Of a DNA stretch of 28,073 nucleotides, positions 16,400-24,428 are shown piece after piece. The stretch is from Candidatus Fermentibacterota bacterium (GTDB lineage: Bacteria > Fermentibacterota > Fermentibacteria > Fermentibacterales > Fermentibacteraceae). Within the stretch, counting starts at the first letter, position 1; every line of letters starts with the position of its first letter. The stretch is from NCBI GenBank assembly GCA_012523605.1, contig JAAYTY010000094.1, forward strand, positions 1-28,073, read 5' to 3'. The position numbers and the translations under genes are program-made. The notes under the pieces are model-generated. The model saw only the letters and a program-made list of their open reading frames with translations, searched no databases and was not told where the DNA came from.

Positions 16400-17991
16400 A
16401 GCTCCTCCTGCCGGCGGCTCTCCTGGCTTTCGTCTCGGCTCCCCGGGCGGCCGACTACTCCTTCGAGATCCCCAGGCTCGAATGCAACGCCTCCATCGAG
16501 GCCGACGGAACCCTCCTCATCCACTACGAGATCGAGTTCGCGTGCCGCCTGGGAGCCCATGAGATAGACGTGGTGGACATCGGATTCCCCACGTCCTCGT
16601 ACGAACAGGGCTCTGTTGCCGCCGAGGTGGACGGGCATCCAGTCACCGACATCCGCCGCTCTACGGTGATCCCCGTCGGCGTCGAAGTCCACCTGGGGAA
16701 CCGCAGCATCGGGCCGGGAGAGACAGGCGTCTTCGCCCTCTCCGGAGCCAACCCCGGGCTCGTGTATGCAGACCCGTCTCAGCCGGGTTATGCATCGCTG
16801 GAGTTCACTCCGACCTGGTTCGACGCATCCCTGCTCGAAGGCGAAACCCGGATGACCCTGCGCATCCAGTTCCCTCCCGGCGCCGATTCGGCCTCCACAC
16901 GATACCACGACATTCCTTTCACCGGAGCATGGAGGACCGGCGAGGGCAGGATCGTATACGAATGGCAGACCGTCAGGAGAATGTCGTCGGCCTACATGGT
17001 CGGCGTCTCGTTCCCGGCCTCGCTGATAAGCGGGCCGATCGCCAAGAGGGCACCGATCCAGAGCACCGCCTGGGCGGGCGCCTCGGATGGAGGCGGCGGC
17101 ACCGGCGAATGGATGCCCTGCTGCTGTCCCGCAGGCATCCTGAGCTTCTTCGCAGGGATAATCGTGCTTGCGGTGGTCCAGTCCAGGAACCGCAGGCTCC
17201 AGTACATCAAGCCTTCCATCGGCGTCGAGGGAGTCGGCATCAAGCGCGGCCTCACCGTTCCACAGGTGTGTGTCCTGCTCGGGCAGAAGCTCGACAGGGT
17301 GCTCATGCTGATCATCTACGGGCTCGTGCAGAAGGGCGCCGCAGTCCTGGACACCTCCTCAGGCAGGCCCGTCTTCACCTCCGTCCAGCCCGGCATGGAA
17401 GGGCTCCTGGATTACGAGACCGCGATTCTCAAGGCCGTCCGAGTCGGGAAGGCAGGGAGAGAGGCCCTCGACTTCGCTCAGGTCAGAGACGCCTTCGTGG
17501 CTCTCGTCAGGGACGTGGAGAACAGGATGAAGGGCTTTTCGGTGAAGGAGACACGGGAATACTACAGATCGATCATGACGGAAGCCTGGAAGCAGGTCGG
17601 AGCTTCGGCCGGGGCCGATGGAATCGAGGCCGTGGTCGCCGAGCAGCTCCCATGGCTCCTGCTCGAGGACAGGGTGGAGAAGCGTCTCGATGAATTCCCG
17701 GAGCTGCGCGGCCTGGTCCTCTACCCCTCCAGGCTCGGCGGCTCGTACAGGCCTGTTTTCTCGACCGGCCAGGGCATGAGCATCCAGCAGTTCTGCTCGG
17801 ATGTCGCCTCGAGGCTCGAGAGCACGGCGTCTTCGTTTCTGGGGAACGTGGACGGATTCACCTCGACCGTGACCGCCGTGACGAACCCGATCCCGGTCAG
17901 CAGCCACTCGGGCACGCACACCGGGGGCGGGTGCGCGTGCGCCTGTGCATGCGCAGGCTGTGCGTGCGCCTGTGCCGGAGGCGGGCGATGA
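16393..17991 (+). CDS. DUF2207-like membrane protein with C-terminal Cys-Ala tail (candidate RiPP-type substrate)
   Basis: A 532-residue protein: signal peptide (1 to about 19, MVKLLLPAALLAFVSAPRA), an extracytoplasmic beta-rich domain to about 230, a Gly-rich linker, CCCPAG and one transmembrane helix (about 246-263) followed by RNRR, then a cytoplasmic helical domain to about 490. The plan resembles DUF2207 proteins. The last 19 residues contain seven cysteines (C514, 516, 518, 520, 523, 525, 527), each followed by Ala, then GGGR. A Ser/Thr/Gly/His linker precedes them. By the positive-inside rule the tail is cytoplasmic, where the next gene's radical SAM enzyme would work. The ATG at 16393 overlaps the previous gene; the stop overlaps the next start (ATGA). 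The tail could instead bind metal. The family call is from layout, not from a search. Confidence 0.82.
   Translation: MVKLLLPAALLAFVSAPRAADYSFEIPRLECNASIEADGTLLIHYEIEFACRLGAHEIDVVDIGFPTSSYEQGSVAAEVDGHPVTDIRRSTVIPVGVEVHLGNRSIGPGETGVFALSGANPGLVYADPSQPGYASLEFTPTWFDASLLEGETRMTLRIQFPPGADSASTRYHDIPFTGAWRTGEGRIVYEWQTVRRMSSAYMVGVSFPASLISGPIAKRAPIQSTAWAGASDGGGGTGEWMPCCCPAGILSFFAGIIVLAVVQSRNRRLQYIKPSIGVEGVGIKRGLTVPQVCVLLGQKLDRVLMLIIYGLVQKGAAVLDTSSGRPVFTSVQPGMEGLLDYETAILKAVRVGKAGREALDFAQVRDAFVALVRDVENRMKGFSVKETREYYRSIMTEAWKQVGASAGADGIEAVVAEQLPWLLLEDRVEKRLDEFPELRGLVLYPSRLGGSYRPVFSTGQGMSIQQFCSDVASRLESTASSFLGNVDGFTSTVTAVTNPIPVSSHSGTHTGGGCACACACAGCACACAGGGR
17932..17976 (+). repeat. Cys-Ala tail repeat tract
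   Basis: These 45 bases encode the alternating Cys/Ala run. A 12-base word GTGCGCCTGTGC occurs at 17937-17948 and again at 17964-17975, exactly 27 bases (nine codons) apart. This suggests that the tail grew by an in-frame duplication. Much of the tract alternates purine and pyrimidine. Cys codons alternate between TGC and TGT and Ala codons among GCG, GCC and GCA, so the peptide repeat is better kept than the DNA repeat. Confidence 0.8.
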
Positions 17992-19343
17992 GACTCGCTG
18001 TCGGCAGGTTGTTCGGGAAGCCGGAACCGCTGGCCGCTCCAGGGCTCCATCATTTCAGGCCTGGAGGCGGCCTCCGCGGGAGGCGGGTGCACCTCAGGGT
18101 CGAGTGCGACGGCAGCGGAATACTCGTGATAGACGCCTCGAAGATCCTCCATCTAAACGCTACTGCCTGCGAGTTCGCATGGCTGTACCTCGCGGGCTCG
18201 ACGCCCGCCGAGGCGGTGAAGACCCTGGCCGGGCGTTACAGGATCTCCAGGTCCGCCCTGCAGGCGGACTGGGAGGAGTTCCAAAGGACCCTGGAATGCC
18301 TCCTCGCCGACGAGCCGGTCTGCCCGGTGACCTTCCTCGGCCTGGAGAGGATCGAACCTTTCCGAACCCCCGTTTCGGCGCCTTACAGGGCCGATCTCGC
18401 GGTCACTTACAGGTGCAACGTCGACTGCAGCCACTGCTACAACGAGAAGAAGCGGGCCGGAAAGGAGCTCGACACCGAGTCCTGGAGGAGGATCCTGGGA
18501 AGGCTGTGGGACGCCGGGATTCCGCATGTCGCCTTCACGGGAGGGGAGGCCACCCTGAGGGAAGACCTGTCCGAACTCGTCCTGCATGCAGAGTCCCTCG
18601 GCATGGTGTCGGGACTCCTCACGAACGGAGTCAGGCTCGCCGACGCAGGATACCTTGCAGAGCTGGATGATGCCGGACTGGACTACGTCCAGGTGACTCT
18701 GGAGTCCCGCGACCCATCAGTCCATGACGCCATGACAGGGGCGGATTCGCACGCCGCGACTGTCCAGGCGCTGCGGAACTGCCTGGCGCGCGGAATCTAC
18801 ACCATCACGAACACGACCATCACCGAGGCCAACCGTGACACGCTGGAGGCCACCGTGGACTTCGTCGCGGAACTCGGGCTCGAGGCCATGGCGTTCAACT
18901 CCGTGATAAGGAGCGGGAGGGCTGCGAAGGGCGGCTTCGGGCTGGCTCCTGCCGACCTGAAGCTACTCCTGGAGAGACTCCGCGGAAGGGCGATGCAGCG
19001 CGGCGTGAGACTGATATGGTACTCCCCCACCAGATACTGCGAACTCGACCCGGTGGAGCTGGGCCTCGGACCGAAGCGCTGCACCGCCGGCCAGTACAAC
19101 ATCTGCATCGAACCCGACGGAACGGTCCTTCCCTGTCAGAGCTACTATCGCAGCGCCGGCAACATTCTCGAGGACTCCTGGACCGACATCTACGACTGCG
19201 GACTCATGCGCTCGCTGCGCGAGCGCGACTGGGTGGAAGCGGCGTGCAGGAGCTGCGGCGAATTCGATCTCTGCGGCGGCGGCTGTCCTCTCGATGCAGC
19301 AGGGGAGTCCGTGAGCTGCCCGGACATGCTGTCGAACCCCTGA
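17988..19343 (+). CDS. PqqD-like/radical SAM/SPASM peptide-modifying enzyme
   Basis: A 451-residue fusion. Residues about 33-110 resemble PqqD, the RiPP recognition element: GILVIDASKILHLNATACEFAWLYL and the helix after YRISRSALQADW. The radical SAM core follows with the cluster motif CNVDCSHC (C143, C147, C150) and GGEAT (185-189). The SPASM region has many cysteines for auxiliary iron-sulfur clusters, including C351, C365, C373, C383, C420, C423, C429, C433 and C444, with CRSCGEFDLCGGGC as the clearest block. Enzymes of this plan (PqqE, sactisynthases, thioether and epimerising enzymes) modify ribosomal peptides. The ATG overlaps the stop of the Cys-tailed protein (ATGA), so the tail is the obvious candidate substrate. 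The chemistry cannot be read from sequence. Confidence 0.93.
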   Translation: MRLAVGRLFGKPEPLAAPGLHHFRPGGGLRGRRVHLRVECDGSGILVIDASKILHLNATACEFAWLYLAGSTPAEAVKTLAGRYRISRSALQADWEEFQRTLECLLADEPVCPVTFLGLERIEPFRTPVSAPYRADLAVTYRCNVDCSHCYNEKKRAGKELDTESWRRILGRLWDAGIPHVAFTGGEATLREDLSELVLHAESLGMVSGLLTNGVRLADAGYLAELDDAGLDYVQVTLESRDPSVHDAMTGADSHAATVQALRNCLARGIYTITNTTITEANRDTLEATVDFVAELGLEAMAFNSVIRSGRAAKGGFGLAPADLKLLLERLRGRAMQRGVRLIWYSPTRYCELDPVELGLGPKRCTAGQYNICIEPDGTVLPCQSYYRSAGNILEDSWTDIYDCGLMRSLRERDWVEAACRSCGEFDLCGGGCPLDAAGESVSCPDMLSNP

Positions 19344-20062
19344 AGGCTCCGGGCTTCCCGGCCTTTCTCGAGCGTCAGGCGGCATGGACGTCCGGTCTGC
19401 GCGCCAGGGTCTATTCCATGATCCCGCTGCGCTCCGCGGGAAGGGTCGTGGAGGCTGGCTGCGGGACGGGGCTGATCCTCGGCGAGGTGGCATCTCTAAC
19501 CGAGGCCTCGGTGGCTGGGATCGACCACGATCCGTCTCTGCTCGCCGAGGCCGCGAGGCGCTGCCCAGCCGGCGTGGATCTCGTCGAGGCGGATGCGCTC
19601 GAATCATCTCCGCCCCGGGCCGACATATACCTCTTCCACCATTTTCTCCTTCATTCGGCGGATCTGCCGCGCTTCCTCGTTCGCGTCAGGGAGGCGCTTC
19701 CGGGATGCGGAAGGGGGATCGCCACGGTGCTGGCCGAATACGACTGGACCTGTGCCTCGGCGGCGCCTCCGGGACCCTTTCCGAATCTGTTCCGGAGATC
19801 TCTGGCCGCCCTGGGGCTCCATCTCCGCTCTCGTGCCGAGGTGGAGGCTTCCTTCGAGAGCGCGGGCTTCCGCAGGGTGGCTTCCGGGTGCGAACCGGGC
19901 ATCCCCTCGCGCCCTGACGAATGGTTCGTCGAGAGCCAGGCCGCACTGCTGGAGGAGAAGGGCGATCCCCACGGAGCCGATGCGCTCCGTGCGGGTTCGG
20001 ATGTCCTCATGGTCGTACCGCTGATGTGGAGCGTGTGGCGCACTCCGGTCGGGGGGCGTTGA
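19340..20062 (+). CDS. Class I SAM-dependent methyltransferase (start uncertain, CTG)
   Basis: About 240 residues with methyltransferase motif I VVEAGCGTG (37-45 counted from the CTG), an acidic residue at the end of strand two (GIDHDPSLLAEA), EADALES, and the strand-four region ADIYLFHHFLLHSADL followed by VREALPGCG. This is a typical class I Rossmann methyltransferase. Homology-like sequence (FLERQAAWTSGLRARVYSM) begins before the first ATG (19418). No ATG, GTG or TTG is available between there and the radical SAM stop. A CTG at 19340 that overlaps that stop (CTGA) is the best start. It is probably co-translated with the radical SAM gene and may methylate the same product or act on a by-product. 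Substrate unknown. Confidence 0.8.
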   Translation: MKAPGFPAFLERQAAWTSGLRARVYSMIPLRSAGRVVEAGCGTGLILGEVASLTEASVAGIDHDPSLLAEAARRCPAGVDLVEADALESSPPRADIYLFHHFLLHSADLPRFLVRVREALPGCGRGIATVLAEYDWTCASAAPPGPFPNLFRRSLAALGLHLRSRAEVEASFESAGFRRVASGCEPGIPSRPDEWFVESQAALLEEKGDPHGADALRAGSDVLMVVPLMWSVWRTPVGGR

Positions 20063-20254
20063 CGGAGAGTGCGCGCCTCGCCGGCAGGTGGAAGACCCGG
20101 GACGGACAAAGACCCCCTTCCGATGTTCCCGCCGCGCTGCAAGCACCGCGGTATGCCGCTCCGATTCCTCAGGGAAGCCCTGCGAGTCCGGGGGGGCTTT
20201 CCCGGCACCGCCGCTGGAACCTCAATCGGATGCATGGGTTGTATCGATCGAAGA

Positions 20255-20283
20255 TTGCAGTATTCAGCGAAGCGCGTTATTCT
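20255..20283 (+). promoter_or_regulatory. Putative sigma-70-type promoter for the M28 peptidase gene
   Basis: TTGCAG (20255-20260), a 17-base spacer and TATTCT (20278-20283) form a reasonable -35/-10 pair about 50 bases before the peptidase ATG. The 272-base gap it lies in is otherwise non-coding. Further upstream is a short hairpin CAGGG-AAG-CCCTG (20170-20182) that could end the cassette transcript. Confidence 0.4.
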
Positions 20284-20334
20284 ACTTTGACAGGGCTCAA
20301 GGGTCGGAAACTGATGATACGAAAAGAGGCTGTC

Positions 20335-21906
20335 ATGAAACTCGTCATCCTGGCACTGGCGCTTGCGGGTTCGGCATCGGCCTCCGACTGCCTCTATCTG
20401 ATCGAGGCCGATTACAGGGACATTGCAGGAGAGCCATGGCTTTCCAGGTCGGAGGTCTATTACATAGCCACCGACTTCATGCTGGTCTCGGCGGTCCCCG
20501 AAGCGATGAGCGGAGTGCGCTTCGCGAAGCCGCTAGACGCCTCGTTCGAAGCGCCCGGCGACTACGTGATCGTGCACATCTCGGGTCCGGAGGGTGTTCT
20601 GTCGGCCGCCGAACTCGGCCCCGTGATGCTCCAGCGCGGTGGAATCGCCCTGGTAAGGCTGTCCGGGGGAATACCCGAGCCGTTCCTCGGCAGGGGGCTC
20701 CATCTCCTGCAGCCTCTCCGCCCGATCAGCCTGGATCATGCGCAGGCTTTCGTTCCGCCGATGCGCGGCTATGACGATTACGTGGCCGACATCGTGGCAG
20801 CGGTCAGCGAAGCCGGATTCCAGGGGTTCATCCAGCATCTTCAGGACTACGGCACTCGGTATTCGAGTACTGACAGCTACGACACCGCCGCCGCCTGGGT
20901 CCGTGACACGATCGAAGGATACGGGATCGACGCCGAGCTCCAGTACTTCAGCATGGGCTCGTACGACTGCGAGAACGTCGTGGCCGAGAAACCCGGACTG
21001 ACCTATCCGGATAAGATCTACATCATCTGCGGCCATCTCGACTGCACATCGCCCAGCCCGTACTCGAATGCTCCCGGGGCCGACGACAATGCCAGCGGAT
21101 CGGCCGCGGTGGTCGAGGCCGCCAGGGTCATGTCAGCCTACAACTTCAAGTACACGATAAGATTCCTGTGCTTCGGCGGGGAGGAGCAGGGACTCTACGG
21201 CAGCGCCTACTATGCTGATCAGGCAAGCTCCGCCGGTGACGACATACTCGGCGTGGTAAACCTCGACATGATCCTCTACGGCCCTCCCGGCCAGAACGTG
21301 TTCTGGGTGCCCTACAACTCCCAGTCGACCGGGCTCGGGCTGGCTGTCGACGCGATCTGCGACACCTATGTGCCGGCCCTGAACGTCCTGCCCGAGTACA
21401 ATCCCGGCCTCACGGCCAGCGATCATGCCTCGTTCTGGAACGAAGGCTACACCGCCGTTCTGGGCATCGAGCACGAGGTCTACGGCAATCCCTACTATCA
21501 CCAGACCAGTGACATCCTCTCCAACTACATGAGCTACTTCCCGTTCGGGACAAACTGCGCGAGAGGAGCCATCGCTACGATCGCCTATCTCGCCGAGCCG
21601 CTGGGACCCACAGGAACGGGCGAGAGCCAGTGGGATCCCGTGGACGAACCCCTCGACGTCCTTTCGATCGGCCCGAACCCCGCTTCGCTGATGATCGAGG
21701 CATCTCTGACGGCTCCGGGCGGGATGTCCGTCGAGCTCGCGATGTTCGACATGGCGGGCAGGCTGATTTCCTCGCAGGAGGTGCAGTGCGCGGGCGGTAT
21801 TCAGTCGTTCGGAATCGGCATCGGCGATCTGCCGGACGGGGTGTTCTTCCTTCGGGCATCCGGCGGTGGAATGTCCGACTTCCTGAGGTTCGTGGTAGCG
21901 CATTAG
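20335..21906 (+). CDS. Secreted M28-family zinc aminopeptidase with C-terminal sorting-type domain
   Basis: A 523-residue protein with a signal peptide (MKLVILALALAGSASA). After a roughly 150-residue N-terminal region comes the M28 peptidase domain. Its metal and catalytic motifs are ICGHLDCTS (zinc His and catalytic Asp), GADDNASGSA (bridging Asp), FGGEEQGLYGS (catalytic and zinc Glu), VNLDMI, and a late His in NPYYHQTSD. The last 80 residues (LSIGPNPASLMIEASL ... LPDGVFFLRASGG ... FLRFVV) form a FlgD-like/Por-type C-terminal domain, known in FCB-group bacteria as a type IX secretion signal. The ATG at 20335 has AAGAGG 5 bases upstream and starts the signal peptide. An ATG seven codons earlier is less well placed. 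It probably releases amino acids from external peptides. Confidence 0.9.
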   Translation: MKLVILALALAGSASASDCLYLIEADYRDIAGEPWLSRSEVYYIATDFMLVSAVPEAMSGVRFAKPLDASFEAPGDYVIVHISGPEGVLSAAELGPVMLQRGGIALVRLSGGIPEPFLGRGLHLLQPLRPISLDHAQAFVPPMRGYDDYVADIVAAVSEAGFQGFIQHLQDYGTRYSSTDSYDTAAAWVRDTIEGYGIDAELQYFSMGSYDCENVVAEKPGLTYPDKIYIICGHLDCTSPSPYSNAPGADDNASGSAAVVEAARVMSAYNFKYTIRFLCFGGEEQGLYGSAYYADQASSAGDDILGVVNLDMILYGPPGQNVFWVPYNSQSTGLGLAVDAICDTYVPALNVLPEYNPGLTASDHASFWNEGYTAVLGIEHEVYGNPYYHQTSDILSNYMSYFPFGTNCARGAIATIAYLAEPLGPTGTGESQWDPVDEPLDVLSIGPNPASLMIEASLTAPGGMSVELAMFDMAGRLISSQEVQCAGGIQSFGIGIGDLPDGVFFLRASGGGMSDFLRFVVAH

Positions 21907-21926
21907 TCTTCCGTTTGCCGATCATT

Positions 21927-21951
21927 CCGGGCGCCGTTCGGCGGCGCCCGG
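21927..21951 (+). terminator. Terminator hairpin after the M28 peptidase gene
   Basis: CCGGGCGCCG and CGGCGCCCGG form a perfect 10-bp stem with a TTCGG loop, 20 bases after the peptidase stop. No long T-run follows, but its strength and place fit a terminator. It lies just before the GGAGGT ribosome site of the next gene. Confidence 0.65.
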
Positions 21952-21970
21952 TTCCGACCTGGAGGTGCGT

Positions 21971-23161
21971 GTGAAGAGGTTGCCCACCATCCTTGCGGTC
22001 CTGGCGGCTCTGATCCCTGCCTGCGGCACTCCCTCCGGAGGCTCCGCCTCCTAAGACGACGGAAGCGCGAGGGCGCGGGAGATAGTCACCAGGGCTGATT
22101 CAGCTGCTTCAGCGGTCGGCTCGGTTGCGTACGACTTCACGTTCTACGGCACCGGGGAGCTGGAGGGGCTCGCGCCCTTCAGCGGGAGCGCGATCCTCGA
22201 GAAGGGGCCCGACGGTGGTCCGCCGCTGATGTACGTGCACTTCCTTCCCGACACTCTCGAGTCCGGTCAGACGACTCCTGATCTGACCTTCACCACCGAT
22301 TCGGAAACCGCCTGGATGCTCGACGTCTCGTCGAGGTATCTCGTGAGCGGCCTGATCTCGGAGGGCGGCGAGGACATCCTCCAGCCGACCGCCACCGCCG
22401 CGATGATGGAGTTCGTGATCGGCGGACCCTTCCAGGCGGAGATGGCCGCCGACACGCTGAGATACGAGGGCGTTGACACCGTCGGCGGAGTCGAGTGCGA
22501 CGTCGTCTATGTGGTTTACGCCGACGGAGCCGGCCGGGCCAGGTGGCACTTCGGCGCCGCCGACGCTCTTCCGCGGAGAGTCGAGCGGTACGATCCCACG
22601 GGATCGGTTTCCGGCGCCCAGGTTCTGGAGCTCTCGAACCTCCGGCAGGGGGTGGGTGTCGAGCCTGCCGACCTGATCCTGGTCGCGCCCGACGACTCCT
22701 TTACGGTTGAAACGTACAGGGCTGTGCTCGAGGCGGGCACTCCAGCCCCCGACTGGTCGCTGACGTCCACCGCCGGCGAGGTCGTGACGCTGTCCGAACT
22801 CCGGGACACAGTCGTGGTTCTCGACTTCTGGGCGACCTGGTGCGGGCCGTGCGCCTCAGCCATTCCGTCCATCCAGGCGCTCCACGAGGAGATGGCGGGA
22901 CGCCCCGTGAAGGTCCTCGGCCTGAACGTCTGGGAGAACGGCGATCCCGTATCGTTCATGGAGGAGATGGGGGTTACCTATCCGGTTCTCACCGATGCGG
23001 ACTCCGTGGCCGATCTGTATCTGGTCACGGCCATCCCTACGTTCTACGTGATCGGTGGAGACGGGAGGATAGTGCTGGCTCGCAGAGGATTCGAGCCAGG
23101 CATGGAGGATGGCATGAGATCCGCCGTGCTGGAGGCACTGGACGGGCTCGGGCCACGATAG
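21971..23161 (+). pseudogene. TlpA-like thioredoxin lipoprotein interrupted by in-frame TAA
   Basis: A GTG at 21971 with GGAGGT just upstream opens a lipoprotein signal (VKRLPTILAVLAALIPAC, lipobox before C18). Codon 28 (22052-22054) is TAA. The same frame then runs open for 369 more codons to TAG at 23161. The remainder is a beta-rich domain of about 220 residues and then a TlpA/ResA-type thioredoxin domain with VVLDFWATWCGPC (C291, C294 counted from the GTG), a cis-proline in VTAIPTFYVIGGDGRIV, and the motif GTPAPDWSL before it. Such proteins reduce disulfides in the periplasm. The continuous frame on both sides of one stop points to a recent nonsense mutation, a sequence error, or readthrough. 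Downstream starts would lack the signal. Confidence 0.75.
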
Positions 23162-23179
23162 CCCGCCGGGGCGGATGAC

Positions 23180-23644
23180 ATGAGCCGCATCGCCGAAGGA
23201 GACGCAGCGCCGGATTTCACTCTGCCGGATCAGCACAAGAACCCTCTCACCCTTTCGTCGCTCAGGGGAGGAAGAGTACTCCTGTCCTTCCATCCACTGG
23301 CTTTCACGCCGGTCTGCACCAGACAGATGCAGGCCCTCGAGGCGGCTCACGAAAGGCTGGCTTCTCTGAACACCGTCCCCCTCGGCCTCAGCGTCGATGC
23401 CTGGCCGGCCAAGCACGCATGGAGCAGGGAGATCGGTCTCTCGAAGCTGCGCATCCTCTCCGACTTCTGGCCGCACGGAGCATATGCCGCCGGTCTGGGC
23501 CTCTTCCGGCAGGCCGAGGGCTTCTCCGAGCGCGCGAATCTGCTGCTCGACGCAGAGGGGAGGGTTCTTCTCCTGAAGGTCTATGACATTCCCGAACTCC
23601 CCGATCTGGACGAAGTAGTATCCTTCATCGAGGCGCTCGGCTAG
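23180..23644 (+). CDS. One-Cys peroxiredoxin (AhpC/TSA family)
   Basis: A 154-residue peroxiredoxin that reduces hydrogen peroxide or organic peroxides. The N-terminal GDAAPDFTLPDQ and the active-site motif PLAFTPVC (P39, T43, peroxidatic C46) are clear. There is no second cysteine, so it must be recycled by an outside thiol. GLSVDAWPAKHAWSREIG is the usual following helix. It has no signal peptide and is cytoplasmic. It starts 18 bases after the TlpA-like gene with a weak ribosome site, so the two are probably one redox operon. AhpE- or Bcp-like subgrouping cannot be settled by eye. Confidence 0.9.
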   Translation: MSRIAEGDAAPDFTLPDQHKNPLTLSSLRGGRVLLSFHPLAFTPVCTRQMQALEAAHERLASLNTVPLGLSVDAWPAKHAWSREIGLSKLRILSDFWPHGAYAAGLGLFRQAEGFSERANLLLDAEGRVLLLKVYDIPELPDLDEVVSFIEALG

Positions 23645-23648
23645 CGTC

Positions 23649-24356
23649 GTGAACCCGGCCATCCGCCGTCTCGCTCTCATCGGGGGGGCGGATTCCGCCG
23701 CAGGTCTGGCGGTGGTCGTCGACGTGCTGAGATCGGGCTCGTTCCTGTGCGCCGCCTTTTCGAAGGGAGTCGATCGGGTGATCGCGGTGGACGACCTGGA
23801 TGCCGCTCGCAGAATCGCCGGAACACTACCTAGAAGCCTTCTCTCCGGGGAGAGGGGAGGGTTGTCTGTAGCCGGATTCGATCTCTCGAACTCGCCTGTC
23901 GAACTCGGTTCGAAGGATCTCGATGGACGGACCCTGGTCCACACGACGAGTGCGGGCACGCAGGGGCTTGTCAGAGCTGTCAGGGCGGGTGCGGAACCGG
24001 TCGTAGCCGGAGTATTCCTGAACGCTTCGGCGGTTGCGAGGTTCATATCGGATCGCAGGGCCGGGGAGATCAGCATCGTATGCATGGGCAGGGAGGGTAT
24101 CGAGACCGGACAGGAGGACGAGGCCTTCGGTGACTACCTCGAGGAGATCCTCGCAGGAGACCCGACGCCGGATCCTGCTCCACATCTCGAGAAGGCGCGT
24201 CGATCGAGGGCGGCGGGGATGTTCCTCGCCGGGGACAGGCCGGGGGCGCCTTCCGAGGACCTGGAGTTCTGTCTCCGAGCCGATGTCTTCGATATAGTCC
24301 CTGTCGTGACCGGCTTCCTGGATGGCTGTCCCGTCCTCCGTCCCTGGCGGGCGTGA
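23649..24356 (+). CDS. ComB-family 2-phosphosulfolactate phosphatase-like protein
   Basis: A 235-residue ComB-family protein. The family signature is visible: VVVDVLRSGSFLCAAFSKGVDRV near the N-terminus, GFDLSNSPVEL, RTLVHTTSAGTQGL, and VFLNASAVARFI. In methanogens ComB removes phosphate from 2-phosphosulfolactate, the second step of coenzyme M synthesis. Bacterial members without ComA or ComC next to them, as here, have uncertain roles. The GTG at 23649 lies 4 bases after the peroxiredoxin stop with no clear ribosome site, which suggests translational coupling. I assign the family with confidence but not the substrate. Confidence 0.85.
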   Translation: MNPAIRRLALIGGADSAAGLAVVVDVLRSGSFLCAAFSKGVDRVIAVDDLDAARRIAGTLPRSLLSGERGGLSVAGFDLSNSPVELGSKDLDGRTLVHTTSAGTQGLVRAVRAGAEPVVAGVFLNASAVARFISDRRAGEISIVCMGREGIETGQEDEAFGDYLEEILAGDPTPDPAPHLEKARRSRAAGMFLAGDRPGAPSEDLEFCLRADVFDIVPVVTGFLDGCPVLRPWRA

Positions 24357-24428
24357 CGGAGGCTTCTCAAGGGGGTTCCGGCCCGGCTTCGCCTGAAGAG
24401 GTTCGGAGGGATTGGATGGAGGATCCCG

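Noticed and set aside
17932..17976. Cys-Ala tail as a frameshift or low-complexity artefact
   Set aside because: The frame is continuous with the membrane protein, ends in a TGA that overlaps the radical SAM start, and varies its synonymous codons, all of which fit a real coding tract.
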